Assembly: GCA_028864975.1 (NCBI GenBank)
Contig: JAGWLG010000022.1
Location: forward strand, 1 to 58,481
From: Thermoplasmata archaeon
Lineage (GTDB): Archaea > Thermoplasmatota > Thermoplasmata > Lutacidiplasmatales > UBA184
Length of the DNA: 58,481 bases
Direction: 5' to 3'
Position 1 is the stretch's first letter, and each line of letters opens with the position of its first letter. A program made the position numbers and the translations under genes. This document shows, one piece after another, positions 32,522-40,627 of this stretch. The notes under the pieces are model-generated. The model saw only the letters and a program-made list of their open reading frames with translations. It searched no databases and was not told the origin of the DNA.

Positions 32522-33541
32522 ATGCCAGCAGCGATACTCGGCGACCGAGCGTGCGGAAAGACGACCTTTCTGGGACTGCTCTACGCGGCCCAGGTGAAGT
32601 ACGGAACGAGGGTACTGGATTCCTTCCGGTTCCACGCTCCGCTACAGTCCCTGAGGCTCATGAGCCAGGTCTACGAAGGGATGAAGGACGCCAGATTCCC
32701 CGGAGCGACCCTGAAGGACGAGATGACGCACATCAGCTTCGTCTTCGGGTACAGGAAGGCGGTCTCCGGGCGACTCCCTATGTACATGAAAGAACGGAAC
32801 TGGGTGCATCCATTCGCGAAGCTCAACTTCGCGGCCTACGATGTCTCGGGCGAGGATGTCCAGGAGTTCATCGACAGCGGGGTCGCCGCGAGCCCGATCA
32901 TCCAGCAGCTCCTGAAGAGCCACGTGGTCGTGATCCTCGTGGACTGCTCGAAGATGACCACCGAGATCGACTCCCCGCAGTTCAAGCACATGCTGAAGTA
33001 CGACAGCGAGGTCGCCTCGCTCCTGGTCTCGCTCCAGACCTACAAGCGCCAGGAGTTCAGCCGCATGCGCTCGCAGGGGCTGAACGTCGGGGACCCGATC
33101 ATCTACCCGGCGATCGTCCTCTCGAAGTTCGACTCGATCCGCGACGATGTCCTCGTGAAGCTCGGGCTCCACCGGGGCGTACCCTCCGGGGACCAGAAGC
33201 GGAAGAGGAAGGAGTACGCGGAAGCGCTGCTCCGGGTCTTCCTTCCGCAGACGCTCTCCCAACTGAGAGGCGGGAAGGTCGCGGGGGTCAACTTCGACCA
33301 AGCGGCCTACTTCTTCAGCTGGGTGCGGACCGAGACCTCGGAGGCCGGGATGGCCCCTGTGGGACCTCCTCGCATCGTGCGGAAGGAGTTCAGCGCGGAG
33401 GGCGGAGCGGAACCCGACTTCTCCTACGACGACTACGTGGCCTTCATCGAGCACTTCCGCAACGTCGCGAACAAGGTGCCCGACGAGGTCGTGGAGCGGG
33501 AAAATGTCCAGCAGTCCCAACCCGAGCCTGTCCCCGCTTAG
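32522..33541 (+). CDS. TRAFAC-type GTPase-like protein (active-looking paralogue)
   Basis: This 339-aa protein starts with a P-loop: ILGDRACGKTTFLGLL, G-D-R-A-C-G-K-T-T with Lys13. A DxxG motif is visible at Asp107-V-S-G110 (YDVSGED) and a G4-type motif at IVLSKFD (SKFD, 201-204; usually NKxD). The segment between holds a conserved HISFVFGYRKA and a large helical region. The C-terminal part has YFFSWVRTETSEAG, also present in the paralogue downstream, so the two share a family beyond the GTPase core. Likely it hydrolyses GTP and switches the complex. It precedes the GAP1-like gene with a 38-base overlap. Double-GTPase (DO-GTPase) sets next to GAP1 proteins are known in bacterial conflict systems (from memory); an archaeal case is less familiar. 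Confidence 0.85.
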   Translation: MPAAILGDRACGKTTFLGLLYAAQVKYGTRVLDSFRFHAPLQSLRLMSQVYEGMKDARFPGATLKDEMTHISFVFGYRKAVSGRLPMYMKERNWVHPFAKLNFAAYDVSGEDVQEFIDSGVAASPIIQQLLKSHVVVILVDCSKMTTEIDSPQFKHMLKYDSEVASLLVSLQTYKRQEFSRMRSQGLNVGDPIIYPAIVLSKFDSIRDDVLVKLGLHRGVPSGDQKRKRKEYAEALLRVFLPQTLSQLRGGKVAGVNFDQAAYFFSWVRTETSEAGMAPVGPPRIVRKEFSAEGGAEPDFSYDDYVAFIEHFRNVANKVPDEVVERENVQQSQPEPVPA

Positions 33542-34427
33542 TGCGGTGGACGCCCTTCCGGGGCTCCCCGCCCAGACCCAACCCGTTCTCCTGGCGGCCC
33601 CGGGGGTCTCCCCCGGGGTCGGGGAGGCCTCCGAGATCGGGCTCGAGCACTGGATCTACGGGGTCTCTCCCGACAAGGGGTACGGCACGCGGGCGGTCTC
33701 CTCGGGACTCAACCCCCAGCTCTACATCCGCCACCTCGCGGGGCACTTCACCCCCGTGCGGGTGGAGAAGACGACCAGCGGGTCCACAGTGATCGATGCC
33801 CGGATGATCCACCCGGCGAACGCCGCCGGGGAGCTCATCCTCTCGATCCTGGGTCGGGGAGCGGCAGACGAGTACAATCGGCCGACCATCCAGAACCACA
33901 CGGTCATCGTCCCCCAGAGCCTGCTGCGCAGCGGCCGGCTCACCTTGGCCAGCGTGGAGAAGGCCGCGGTCGACTACGACCGTCTCCATCCCACGATCTG
34001 CGGGACGATGGAGCCGCTCTTCGCGCGCATCCAGGCGCCCTCCGAGACCCTGGGAGGAGCGGTCCCGGTGATCCGACGACTGATGACCAAGGCCGCGATG
34101 GACACGTTGGTCACGCGCATCCTGGGCGACCCCCACGGGAGGACGCTCGTGCTCTGCCGAGGCGCGACGAACGAGGCGCGGAACGAGCTCCTCTACGCCA
34201 TCGTCGAGACGCTGTGCCTCGACGCGGAGGTGCCGTTGTTCCCCTGTATCAGCGACGCCCCCACGCTGAGCGCCATGAACCACTTCCGTCTGGCAACGGC
34301 TTCTCGAGGGGTCCGCGCGGACGCGAGCTGGATGCTGCTGGACGCGAGCATCGAGAAGGCCGCGCTCCCGACGCTCCGCTCGAAGGCGTTGATCTACGCC
34401 CGGGTGGCGTCGGCGTACGGGCTGTGA
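33504..34427 (+). CDS. GAP1-N-like GTPase-associated protein
   Basis: The 307-aa protein has a disordered Pro/Ala-rich start, then LEHWIYGVSPDKGYGTRAVSSGL, which resembles the 'G.gy..rA.S.gl' opening of GTPase-associated protein 1 N-terminal domains. A later GRGAADEYNRPTIQNHTVIVP matches the GR...R......Htlvvp segment of that family. The remainder, about residues 170-307, is helical/Rossmann-like (LVTRILGDPHGRTLVLCRGA, LLYAIVETLCLDAEVPLFPC). GAP1 proteins occur with paired TRAFAC GTPases in bacterial conflict systems and may act as adaptors or effectors. It overlaps the first GTPase gene by 38 bases, so the two are coupled. Assignment rests on motif memory and is moderate. Confidence 0.65.
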   Translation: MSSSPNPSLSPLSAVDALPGLPAQTQPVLLAAPGVSPGVGEASEIGLEHWIYGVSPDKGYGTRAVSSGLNPQLYIRHLAGHFTPVRVEKTTSGSTVIDARMIHPANAAGELILSILGRGAADEYNRPTIQNHTVIVPQSLLRSGRLTLASVEKAAVDYDRLHPTICGTMEPLFARIQAPSETLGGAVPVIRRLMTKAAMDTLVTRILGDPHGRTLVLCRGATNEARNELLYAIVETLCLDAEVPLFPCISDAPTLSAMNHFRLATASRGVRADASWMLLDASIEKAALPTLRSKALIYARVASAYGL

Positions 34428-34566
34428 GCCAGAACACGAAAGGACGCTAGGACCGAGGGCCTTCGACCGCCCCCGGAGGAGGGGAGACCTCCCTCTCCCC
34501 GACCCCCCGGGCCGAAGGTAGGTCGGAGGCCCTCCAAGAACTTCGACGAGCCGAGATGGGGAGACC

Positions 34567-35487
34567 ATGGCACCTGCGGTCATCCTGAGCGATCGGGCCT
34601 CCGGGACCACGACGTTCCTGGGGCTCCTTTACGCCGCCCTGGTCCGCTGGGGCTCGCAGTCGCCCGAGGGCTTCCGCGTGCACGCCTCCCACGCCTCGAT
34701 CCGCGCGCTCAAGGACATCTACGCCTCGCTGATGGACGGCCACTTTCCCCCTGACGGGGTGGAACTTCGGCGCGAGGACCTTTCCTTCGTGCTGGGGTAT
34801 GCTTCCTCCGGTCATGGCTGGCTCTCGTCGTCGGGCCGGGCGAGCGAGCTCCAGTTGCATGTCGCCTCGCTGGACACGATGGGCGAGCTTCGAGGCCGAT
34901 CCTTCGTCTGGGACCAGGGGCTGCGCGAGAAGCTCGCGAGCCAGGTCGCGGTGGTGCTCGTGGACGCGGGACGGCTGCCGGTGGAGACCGACTCGCTCTC
35001 CGACAAGGCCTACCACCCTTGGAGGAAATTCGATGCCCTGGTCGCAAGCTCGCTCGCGCTCCTCGAGACCTATCAACGAACGGACCGACTGCACCGCCGT
35101 GCGCGGCTGCATCCGATCTTCGTCCTGACGAAGTTCGATACGCTCCCGTCGGAGCTGCGGCACGGGACGCTCGGGGGCCTCGTCCCCTCCCCCCTCGCGA
35201 CGGCGGCGAGGGCGACCTGGGGGGAGGACCTCCTCGCCGGCCGACTCCCCCAGACCTGGGCGGTCCTTCAGGAGGGGGGACACGGGGTCCAGTTCGAGCG
35301 GCCCCTTTGGTTCACCAGCTGGGTGGGGACCGAGCGCGGCCCTCACGGAGAGCTGAGGGTGCGCCGGCACCAGACCGCGAGCGTCGGCGGATGGGAGCCG
35401 GACTATCCGTATGTGGAGTTCGAGTCGCTCCTGTCCCACCTTCACAAGCTCGCGAGCCGTGTAGGGGACCCGCTCCTGGCGACCTGA
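34567..35487 (+). CDS. Degenerate GTPase-like paralogue (Walker A lysine lost)
   Basis: This 306-aa protein is a paralogue of the GTPase at 32522. The same landmarks align: VILSDRASGTTTFLGLLYAAL against AILGDRACGKTTFLGLLYAAQ, a DxxG at Asp103-T-M-G106, a TKFD G4-like motif (188-191) and WFTSWVGTERGPHG near the C-terminus. The Walker A Lys is replaced by Thr14 and the first Gly by Ser8, so nucleotide binding or hydrolysis is probably lost or altered. It may act as the partner of the active copy in a heterodimer, as in the paired GTPases of GAP1 systems. It lies 139 bases after the GAP1-like gene and ends the cluster on this strand. Confidence 0.8.
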   Translation: MAPAVILSDRASGTTTFLGLLYAALVRWGSQSPEGFRVHASHASIRALKDIYASLMDGHFPPDGVELRREDLSFVLGYASSGHGWLSSSGRASELQLHVASLDTMGELRGRSFVWDQGLREKLASQVAVVLVDAGRLPVETDSLSDKAYHPWRKFDALVASSLALLETYQRTDRLHRRARLHPIFVLTKFDTLPSELRHGTLGGLVPSPLATAARATWGEDLLAGRLPQTWAVLQEGGHGVQFERPLWFTSWVGTERGPHGELRVRRHQTASVGGWEPDYPYVEFESLLSHLHKLASRVGDPLLAT

Positions 35488-35529
35488 GGGCGAACGGGGT
35501 CCGACCGACCCCAAGCCCAGAGACCTCGC

Positions 35530-35880
35530 TCAGAGGCCGAACTGGTTCCTCAGGAAGGAGAACGCGACATTGCCCTTCTGAGAGTGGAACGCCACCTGCG
35601 GGGCCTCCGCCGGAGGGATCCTCCGAGCGTCGCGTGTTTGGAGCGCGCTCACAAGCCGGTCGTACCGGATCCGGATCGTCACGTCCCGCTCTTGCACGCT
35701 CCCCGCGAAGGAGGAGACCCTCCCCACCGAGTCCGCGGCGAGGGTCAGGGGGCCCCGGTCCGTCTCGAACACCCACGTCTGGGGCAGGTAGCTCCGGACC
35801 ATGGGGGCCATGGGTCCTGAGATCACGGCGTTCAGCTCGGCCTGGAGCAATCCCAGGATCGGTGCGAACGGTCCTTGCAT
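35530..35880 (-). CDS. SCP2-like (sterol-carrier-type fold) small protein
   Basis: This 116-aa protein starts with a helix (FAPILGLLQAELNAVISGPMAPM), followed by WVFETDRGPLTLAADSVGRVSSFAGSVQERDVTIRIRYDRLVSALQTRD and a closing helix FHSQKGNVAFSFLRNQFGL. The order of a strand-rich core, the D.TI.I....L..AL segment and a last hydrophobic helix resembles SCP2 domains, which bind lipids or other hydrophobic ligands. ATG 35880 is chosen because the frame extension up to 36039 overlaps the DUF167 gene. It converges with the degenerate GTPase, only 42 bases apart, so it may or may not belong to that locus. Function unproven. Confidence 0.6.
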   Translation of the reverse strand: MQGPFAPILGLLQAELNAVISGPMAPMVRSYLPQTWVFETDRGPLTLAADSVGRVSSFAGSVQERDVTIRIRYDRLVSALQTRDARRIPPAEAPQVAFHSQKGNVAFSFLRNQFGL

Positions 35881-36007
35881 TGGGGTCTCCCAAGCCCTCC
35901 ATTCCTCGTCCCGAGATGAACTCTCTGCACGAGGAACGGGGCAGGACTGCACTCGGTCGTCCCGGCCTCGTCCTTCGGAACGTACCTCCACCACGTTGGG
36001 GGAGGCG

Positions 36008-36322
36008 CTAGGGGACGTTCGGTAGGGCTCCTGCGGCACGCCGCAGCCGCTCCATCGCCTCGTTCTGGGACAGGCCCGAAATGCGGAGCTTCTTCGAACG
36101 CGAGCGCTGACCCCCCATCCACTCGATCTTCGACGTTCCTACGGAGAGCGCGCGCGCGACCAGCTCAACGATCGCCACATTGGCCTCGTCCTCTTGCGCC
36201 CGCTCCTCGACCGAAACCAGCCATCGCTTGCGCCACGGGTCCCAGGTGATCTCCTCCTTCCGTGCACCGGGTCGTGCCCAGACCTCCACGATGGCGGAGG
36301 GTTCTCCCCCTACTCTGGTCAT
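36008..36322 (-). CDS. DUF167 (YggU-like) family protein
   Basis: The 104-aa protein contains the whole DUF167 fold: AIVEVWARPGARKEEITWDPWRKRWLVSVEERAQEDEANVAIVELVARALSV, then KIEWMGGQRSRSKKLRISGLSQNEAMERL. The characteristic 'V.P.A....' opening, the central EANVAIVELVA helix and the GQ.SR.K.L.I end are all present. The role of this widely conserved family is unclear. It sits 34 bases after the stop of an MFS transporter on the same strand. Its N-terminal extension to 36379 has no support, so ATG 36322 is used. Confidence 0.88.
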   Translation of the reverse strand: MTRVGGEPSAIVEVWARPGARKEEITWDPWRKRWLVSVEERAQEDEANVAIVELVARALSVGTSKIEWMGGQRSRSKKLRISGLSQNEAMERLRRAAGALPNVP

Positions 36323-36356
36323 GGGACGGATGCCACGCTTGAGGGGACGCTCTCGT

Positions 36357-37565
36357 TCACTTCGCCCGAAGGAGCGCACCGAGTCCTAGCATCAGCGCGG
36401 AGAAGCCTGCCGCCAACCAGAAGGTGGAGCCCCAGCCGTAGGCGCTCCCGAAGCCGAGGAATCCGAGCACGACCACCGTTCCTCCGATCTGCGAGAACTC
36501 CCAGACCATCGCGTTCGCCGCACCCTCCGACGAGGGTCCGACGCTGCGGACCGACAGCTCGAGCCCGAGCGGCAAGGTGGACATGAAGAAGAACCCGAGA
36601 ACGAAGAGCCCTGCCGCTTCGAGGAGCGTGCCCCGGACCAGGCCCAGGAAGGCCCACAGGGGGACCGAGAAGAGGAGGGAGAGCAGCAGCGGTCGGCGAA
36701 GCGTGCGATAGCGGTCCGCGATCACGGACATCACCAGCGCGCCCAAGATGCCCCCCACGATCAGGACGGCGCCCGCGAGACCGGCATCGGAAGCCGACAC
36801 GCCCCGGCTGCCCAGGACGGGCACGACGTAGGTGGCGAGCGAGTTGAAGATGCCGATCCCGACGAAGAAGAGGGCGCAGAGGACGGCGATGTTCCGTATC
36901 CCCAGGCTTCCCAACATCTCCCGCATCGTAGGGGAGCGGTCCGAGATCGGCCGCTCCTTCCGCTCGGCCCCCACCAGGAAGAAGACCGCGAAGGAGAGCA
37001 CCGCGATCCCTGCATAGAGCTCGAGCATCGAACGAACTCCCAGGGCAGGCGCGAGGACCGGGGGGAGCCCGAAGCCGAGCGCGAGTCCCAGGTAGATGGA
37101 GAGCGTTCCGAGCCCCGTGGCGGTGGCGACCTCGGTCTCCGGGAACCATCCCCGTACGAGCTTGGAGAGCGCGTTCAAGATGAAGGGCTGCCCCAGCGCA
37201 CCCACGGCTTGCGTGGCCAGGAGGAGCGGAAAGGTGGGGGCGAACGGCCGAAGGGCCCCCGACAGCGCCAACAGCGCGGCCCCGACCAGCACCGAGACAC
37301 GGAACCCACGTGCATCGACCAGGTACCCCACGGGGAGCGAGATCACGATGTATGCCGCGGGAAAGGTGAGCGACAACCATGTGATGTTGTTCGTCCCCTG
37401 ACAGAATACCGCCGGCCCGCAGGCGGGCAACGCGGAGAAGGTGAGCCAGAGCATCTGGGCCACGATGCTCGGGCCCATGAAGGCACCAAGAACGGCCCAG
37501 CGCCGAGAAGAAGGGGGAGGGGGACCAGGAAACTCCGTGCCCCCGTGGCTCGGACCCCCCTCCAC
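36357..37565 (-). CDS. Major facilitator superfamily transporter (FLVCR-like appearance)
   Basis: This 402-aa protein has about twelve hydrophobic segments and the MFS loop signature GYLVDARGFRVSVLVG between TM2 and TM3, plus the TM8-9 counterpart SVIADRYRTLRRPL. GPAVFCQGTNNITWLSLTFPAAYIV and LGALGQPF-like stretches resemble the FLVCR/MFS subfamily that exports haem or choline, but substrate cannot be read from sequence. GTG at 37565 is the apparent start, with a disordered Pro-rich N-terminus of about 20 residues. Divergent from the PLP-enzyme gene, 60 bases away. Assignment to MFS is firm. Confidence 0.85.
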   Translation of the reverse strand: MEGGPSHGGTEFPGPPPPSSRRWAVLGAFMGPSIVAQMLWLTFSALPACGPAVFCQGTNNITWLSLTFPAAYIVISLPVGYLVDARGFRVSVLVGAALLALSGALRPFAPTFPLLLATQAVGALGQPFILNALSKLVRGWFPETEVATATGLGTLSIYLGLALGFGLPPVLAPALGVRSMLELYAGIAVLSFAVFFLVGAERKERPISDRSPTMREMLGSLGIRNIAVLCALFFVGIGIFNSLATYVVPVLGSRGVSASDAGLAGAVLIVGGILGALVMSVIADRYRTLRRPLLLSLLFSVPLWAFLGLVRGTLLEAAGLFVLGFFFMSTLPLGLELSVRSVGPSSEGAANAMVWEFSQIGGTVVVLGFLGFGSAYGWGSTFWLAAGFSALMLGLGALLRAK

Positions 37566-37599
37566 AGCTTCTCAGGTCTCCGCCCCGGGGAGTGCGAAC

Positions 37600-37612
37600 T
37601 CTTAGAAATAGG
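37600..37612 (+). promoter_or_regulatory. TATA-like element of the PLP-enzyme gene
   Basis: cttagaaata is the only AT-rich patch in the gap. It lies about 27 bases upstream of an ATG at 37632 and 21 upstream of the one at 37626. That distance suits a leaderless transcript starting at the second ATG. Confidence 0.4.
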
Positions 37613-37625
37613 GCCCCTACGGGGC

Positions 37626-39017
37626 ATGACGATGGAGCTCGAGGAACTGCTCGGGGCGGTCCAGAAGAGGTTCCGCCCGTACGATGGGCAGCTACCCGCC
37701 TTCTCGGCCCTACCGGCAAAGGGGGTCGCTCGAACGGAGCTCCTGGACCTCCTGGCCAAGATGGAGCACGGCGAGGAGGGCCCCTGGAAGAAGGGGCGCG
37801 TCTCGGGGGCGGTCTATCATGGGGAGCGCGAGCACGCGAAGTTCGCGACCCGAGCCTACGCGCTGAGCTCCCACACGAACCCTCTCCACCCTGACGTGTG
37901 GCCCAGCCTGGTGAAGATGGAGAGCGAGATCGTCGCCATGACCGCCCACATGCTAGGCGGCGGAGCGTCGACCCGAGGCGCGGTCACCTCCGGTGGGACG
38001 GAGAGCATCCTGATTGCGATGAAGGCCTACCGGGACTGGTCGAGAGCGAAGCGGTCGATCACCGAGCCCGAGGTCGTCCTACCCGTTTCGGCCCACGTCG
38101 CCTTCGACAAGGCCTGCCACTACTTCGGTCTGCGCCCCAAGCTCGTTCCGCTGACGGAGGACTACGCCGCGAACGTCGAAGCCGTGAAGACGGCCATCAC
38201 TCCCAACACCGCCGTGGTCGTGGGCTCCGCCCCCTGCTTCCCCTACGGCGTGGTCGACCCCATCCGCGAGATGTCGGAGGTGGCGAAGGACGCGGGGGTG
38301 GGGTTCCACACGGACGCGTGCCTGGGGGGCTTCATCCTCCCATGGGCGAAGCGTCTGGGGGAGGACGTGCCCACCTTCGACCTCGGACTCCCCGGGGTGA
38401 CCTCGATCTCGGCGGACACCCACAAGTACGGGTACGCTCCGAAAGGGACCTCGGTCGTCCTCTACTCGGACCCGGAGATCCTCCACCGCCAGTACTATGT
38501 GGCGAAGCACTGGCCAGGAGGCATCTACTTCTCGACGACGATGGCGGGGAGCCGTCCCGGGGGGCTCGTCGCGGCGGCCTGGGCCACCCTACTCGCCCTG
38601 GGCGAGGAGGGCTACCTGGAGCTGGCCAAGAAGGTCCTCGCCGCCGCGAAGGAGCTCCGTTCGGGGGTCGCCAAGGTCCCGGGGGTACATCTCATGGGGC
38701 CGTCGCCCATCGTGGCCGCGTTCCGGACCGAACCCCAGGACGTCTACCAGGTCATGGAACTCCTCTCCCAGCGAGGCTGGTTCTTGAACGGCCTGCAGAA
38801 CCCTCCAGGGCTCCACCTCGCCGTCACCCTTCGCCAGACGCCCCCCGCCGTCGTGCGCTCCTTCCTCCGCGACCTGCGCTGGGCCATGAAGGAGGCCGCG
38901 ACCGGCTCCGGCACGGGGGGCCTCGCCCCCGTCTACGGGCTGGCCTCCACGATGCCCGACGATGCGGTGGAAGAGTTCCTGGACTCCATCCTCGACTGGA
39001 TGTACCACGGGTCCTGA
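37626..39017 (+). CDS. PLP-dependent lyase of the S1P-lyase/group II decarboxylase type
   Basis: This 463-aa enzyme has the group II decarboxylase fold: GAVYHGEREHAKFATRAYALSSHTNPLHPDVWPSL, GAVTSGGTESILIAMKAYRDW (120-138), LPVSAHVAFDKACHYFGL (153-169; His157 for ring stacking), VVGSAPCFPYGVVDPIREM, HTDACLGGFILPWAK (Asp230 for the pyridine nitrogen) and ISADTHKYGYAPKG with the PLP lysine Lys267. Similarity of these motifs and of the GTSVVLY end suggests the sphingosine-1-phosphate-lyase branch, which cleaves phosphorylated amino alcohols. ATG 37632 may be the true start (leaderless). An FGGY-family sugar kinase gene starts 12 bases after the stop, which could supply a phosphorylated substrate. 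The exact substrate is unknown. Confidence 0.88.
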   Translation: MTMELEELLGAVQKRFRPYDGQLPAFSALPAKGVARTELLDLLAKMEHGEEGPWKKGRVSGAVYHGEREHAKFATRAYALSSHTNPLHPDVWPSLVKMESEIVAMTAHMLGGGASTRGAVTSGGTESILIAMKAYRDWSRAKRSITEPEVVLPVSAHVAFDKACHYFGLRPKLVPLTEDYAANVEAVKTAITPNTAVVVGSAPCFPYGVVDPIREMSEVAKDAGVGFHTDACLGGFILPWAKRLGEDVPTFDLGLPGVTSISADTHKYGYAPKGTSVVLYSDPEILHRQYYVAKHWPGGIYFSTTMAGSRPGGLVAAAWATLLALGEEGYLELAKKVLAAAKELRSGVAKVPGVHLMGPSPIVAAFRTEPQDVYQVMELLSQRGWFLNGLQNPPGLHLAVTLRQTPPAVVRSFLRDLRWAMKEAATGSGTGGLAPVYGLASTMPDDAVEEFLDSILDWMYHGS

Positions 39018-39029
39018 GGGCGAAGGCGG

Positions 39030-40601
39030 ATGTCGGGGCGAGAGCACCCTCCCCTGTTCCTGGGCATCGACCTCGGCACCTCGTCGGTCAAGGTCGCCCT
39101 GACGAACGTCTCGGGGAAGGTGCTCGGAGGAGCGACCTCGGAATACCGCCTGGTCCTCCTCCCGAACGGTGGGGTCGAGCAGGACCCCGGGGCCTGGTGG
39201 GGCGGCGTGGTCCGAGCGACGAAGGGCCTCCTCGAGCGGAGCCGAGCCGACCCAGGACGTGTCGCGGCGATCGCTGCTACGGGACAGTGGTCCGGGACGG
39301 TCGCCGTCGACGCGAAGGGGAAGCCCCTGCGGCGCGCCATCGTCTGGATGGACACCCGGGGAGAACCGTTCATCCGCACGCTCACGGGTGGGTTCCCGAG
39401 CGTCTCGGGCTATCGCCTCGACAAGCTCCTGCGGTGGCTGCGTCGTACGGGCGGCGCCCCGGCCCACGCAGGAAAGGACTCCCTGGCCCACATCCTCTAC
39501 CTGAGAGAGAAGGAACCCGAGGTGTACCGCTCCGCCTTCTGCTTCCTGGAACCGAAGGACTGGATCAATCACCGCCTCACAGGGAACTTTTCCGCCTCGT
39601 GGGACAACACGGTCGTCACGTGGGTGACCGACAACCGGGACGCCTCGCACGTCGTCTACGACCCCTCGCTCTTTCGGATGGCCGGGCTCGCTCCTCAGAA
39701 GTTCCCGCCGCTCAAGAGCTCTGTCGAGAAGGTTGGCGGGCTCGCCGAAGGCTCCGCGCGGGAGCTCGGGCTACGACCCGGCACCCCGGTCGTGGCGGGG
39801 GCGGGGGACATGCAGGCCTCGCTCGTCGGCAGCTGGTGCACGCGGCCGTACCAGTTCCACCTCTATCTTGGGACGTCCTCGTGGCTCACCGCCCACGTCC
39901 CCTTCCAGCGCACCGACATCTTCCACAACATCGCTTCGCTTCCCGGGGCCGTCCCCGGGAGCTTCTCCATCATCGCAACGCAGGAGTCCGCTGGGAGCTC
40001 TCTCACCTACGCGCGCGACCTGCTCTTTGGCCACGGCATGGCCGTCCCGAGCTACCCTGAGCTCGACGCCCTCGCGTCCAAGGCCCCTGCGGGCGCCGGA
40101 GGGATCCTCTTCGCCCCCTGGCTCTACGGTGAGCGGGCCCCCGTCGAGGACCGCAATCTCCGAGGGGCGCTCTTCAACCTCTCCTTGTCCTCGGACCGAG
40201 GCCGCGTTCTGCGGGCGGTCATGGAAGGGGTCGCCTACAACACCCGCTGGATCCTCGGTCCCGTCGAGAAGCTGGCCGGCCATCGCGCGGATCCCATCCG
40301 TGTCGGCGGAGGCGGGGCCAACTCCCCTCTCTGGTGCCAGATCCTCGCGAGCGTGCTGGACCGGAGGGTCGAGGTCCTCGCGGACCCTGGCTACGCGACG
40401 GCCCGAGGGGCGGCCCTCCTCGGGGCCGTGGGGTCGGGCGCAACAACGTTCGACGCGGTCGCAGGGGCTGCGACCCTGGTGCGGACCTTCTCCCCGGACC
40501 CCAAGGACCGGCCCCTCTATGACCAGATGTTCGAGCGGTTCCGTCGTTTCCACGCCACGAACACGAAGCTCTACCGCGAGCTCAATTCTTCCGACTCGTG
40601 A
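39030..40601 (+). CDS. FGGY-family carbohydrate kinase (xylulokinase-like)
   Basis: This 523-aa kinase begins LFLGIDLGTSSVKVALTN, the phosphate-1 motif of actin-like sugar kinases, and carries the family signatures IAATGQWSGTVAVDAKGKPLRRAIVWMDTR, LYLREKEPEVYRSAFCFLEPKDWINHRLTG, and, in the C-terminal half, VVAGAGDMQASLVGSWC, LGTSSWLTAH, APWLYGERAPVEDRNLRGA and RVGGGGANSPLWCQILASVLDRRVEV. The full-length architecture and the ATPase core fit xylulokinase. Substrate cannot be decided. It sits 12 bases downstream of the PLP lyase and is likely co-transcribed. A phosphorylated product could feed the lyase (inference). Confidence 0.88.
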   Translation: MSGREHPPLFLGIDLGTSSVKVALTNVSGKVLGGATSEYRLVLLPNGGVEQDPGAWWGGVVRATKGLLERSRADPGRVAAIAATGQWSGTVAVDAKGKPLRRAIVWMDTRGEPFIRTLTGGFPSVSGYRLDKLLRWLRRTGGAPAHAGKDSLAHILYLREKEPEVYRSAFCFLEPKDWINHRLTGNFSASWDNTVVTWVTDNRDASHVVYDPSLFRMAGLAPQKFPPLKSSVEKVGGLAEGSARELGLRPGTPVVAGAGDMQASLVGSWCTRPYQFHLYLGTSSWLTAHVPFQRTDIFHNIASLPGAVPGSFSIIATQESAGSSLTYARDLLFGHGMAVPSYPELDALASKAPAGAGGILFAPWLYGERAPVEDRNLRGALFNLSLSSDRGRVLRAVMEGVAYNTRWILGPVEKLAGHRADPIRVGGGGANSPLWCQILASVLDRRVEVLADPGYATARGAALLGAVGSGATTFDAVAGAATLVRTFSPDPKDRPLYDQMFERFRRFHATNTKLYRELNSSDS

Positions 40602-40627
40602 ACCCCCGACGATCGGGAAGCTTCGGG

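Noticed and set aside
37898..40060. 720-aa plus-strand frame across the PLP enzyme and kinase
   Set aside because: It is a +1-frame shadow; the two enzymes with full catalytic motifs occupy the same DNA in other frames.
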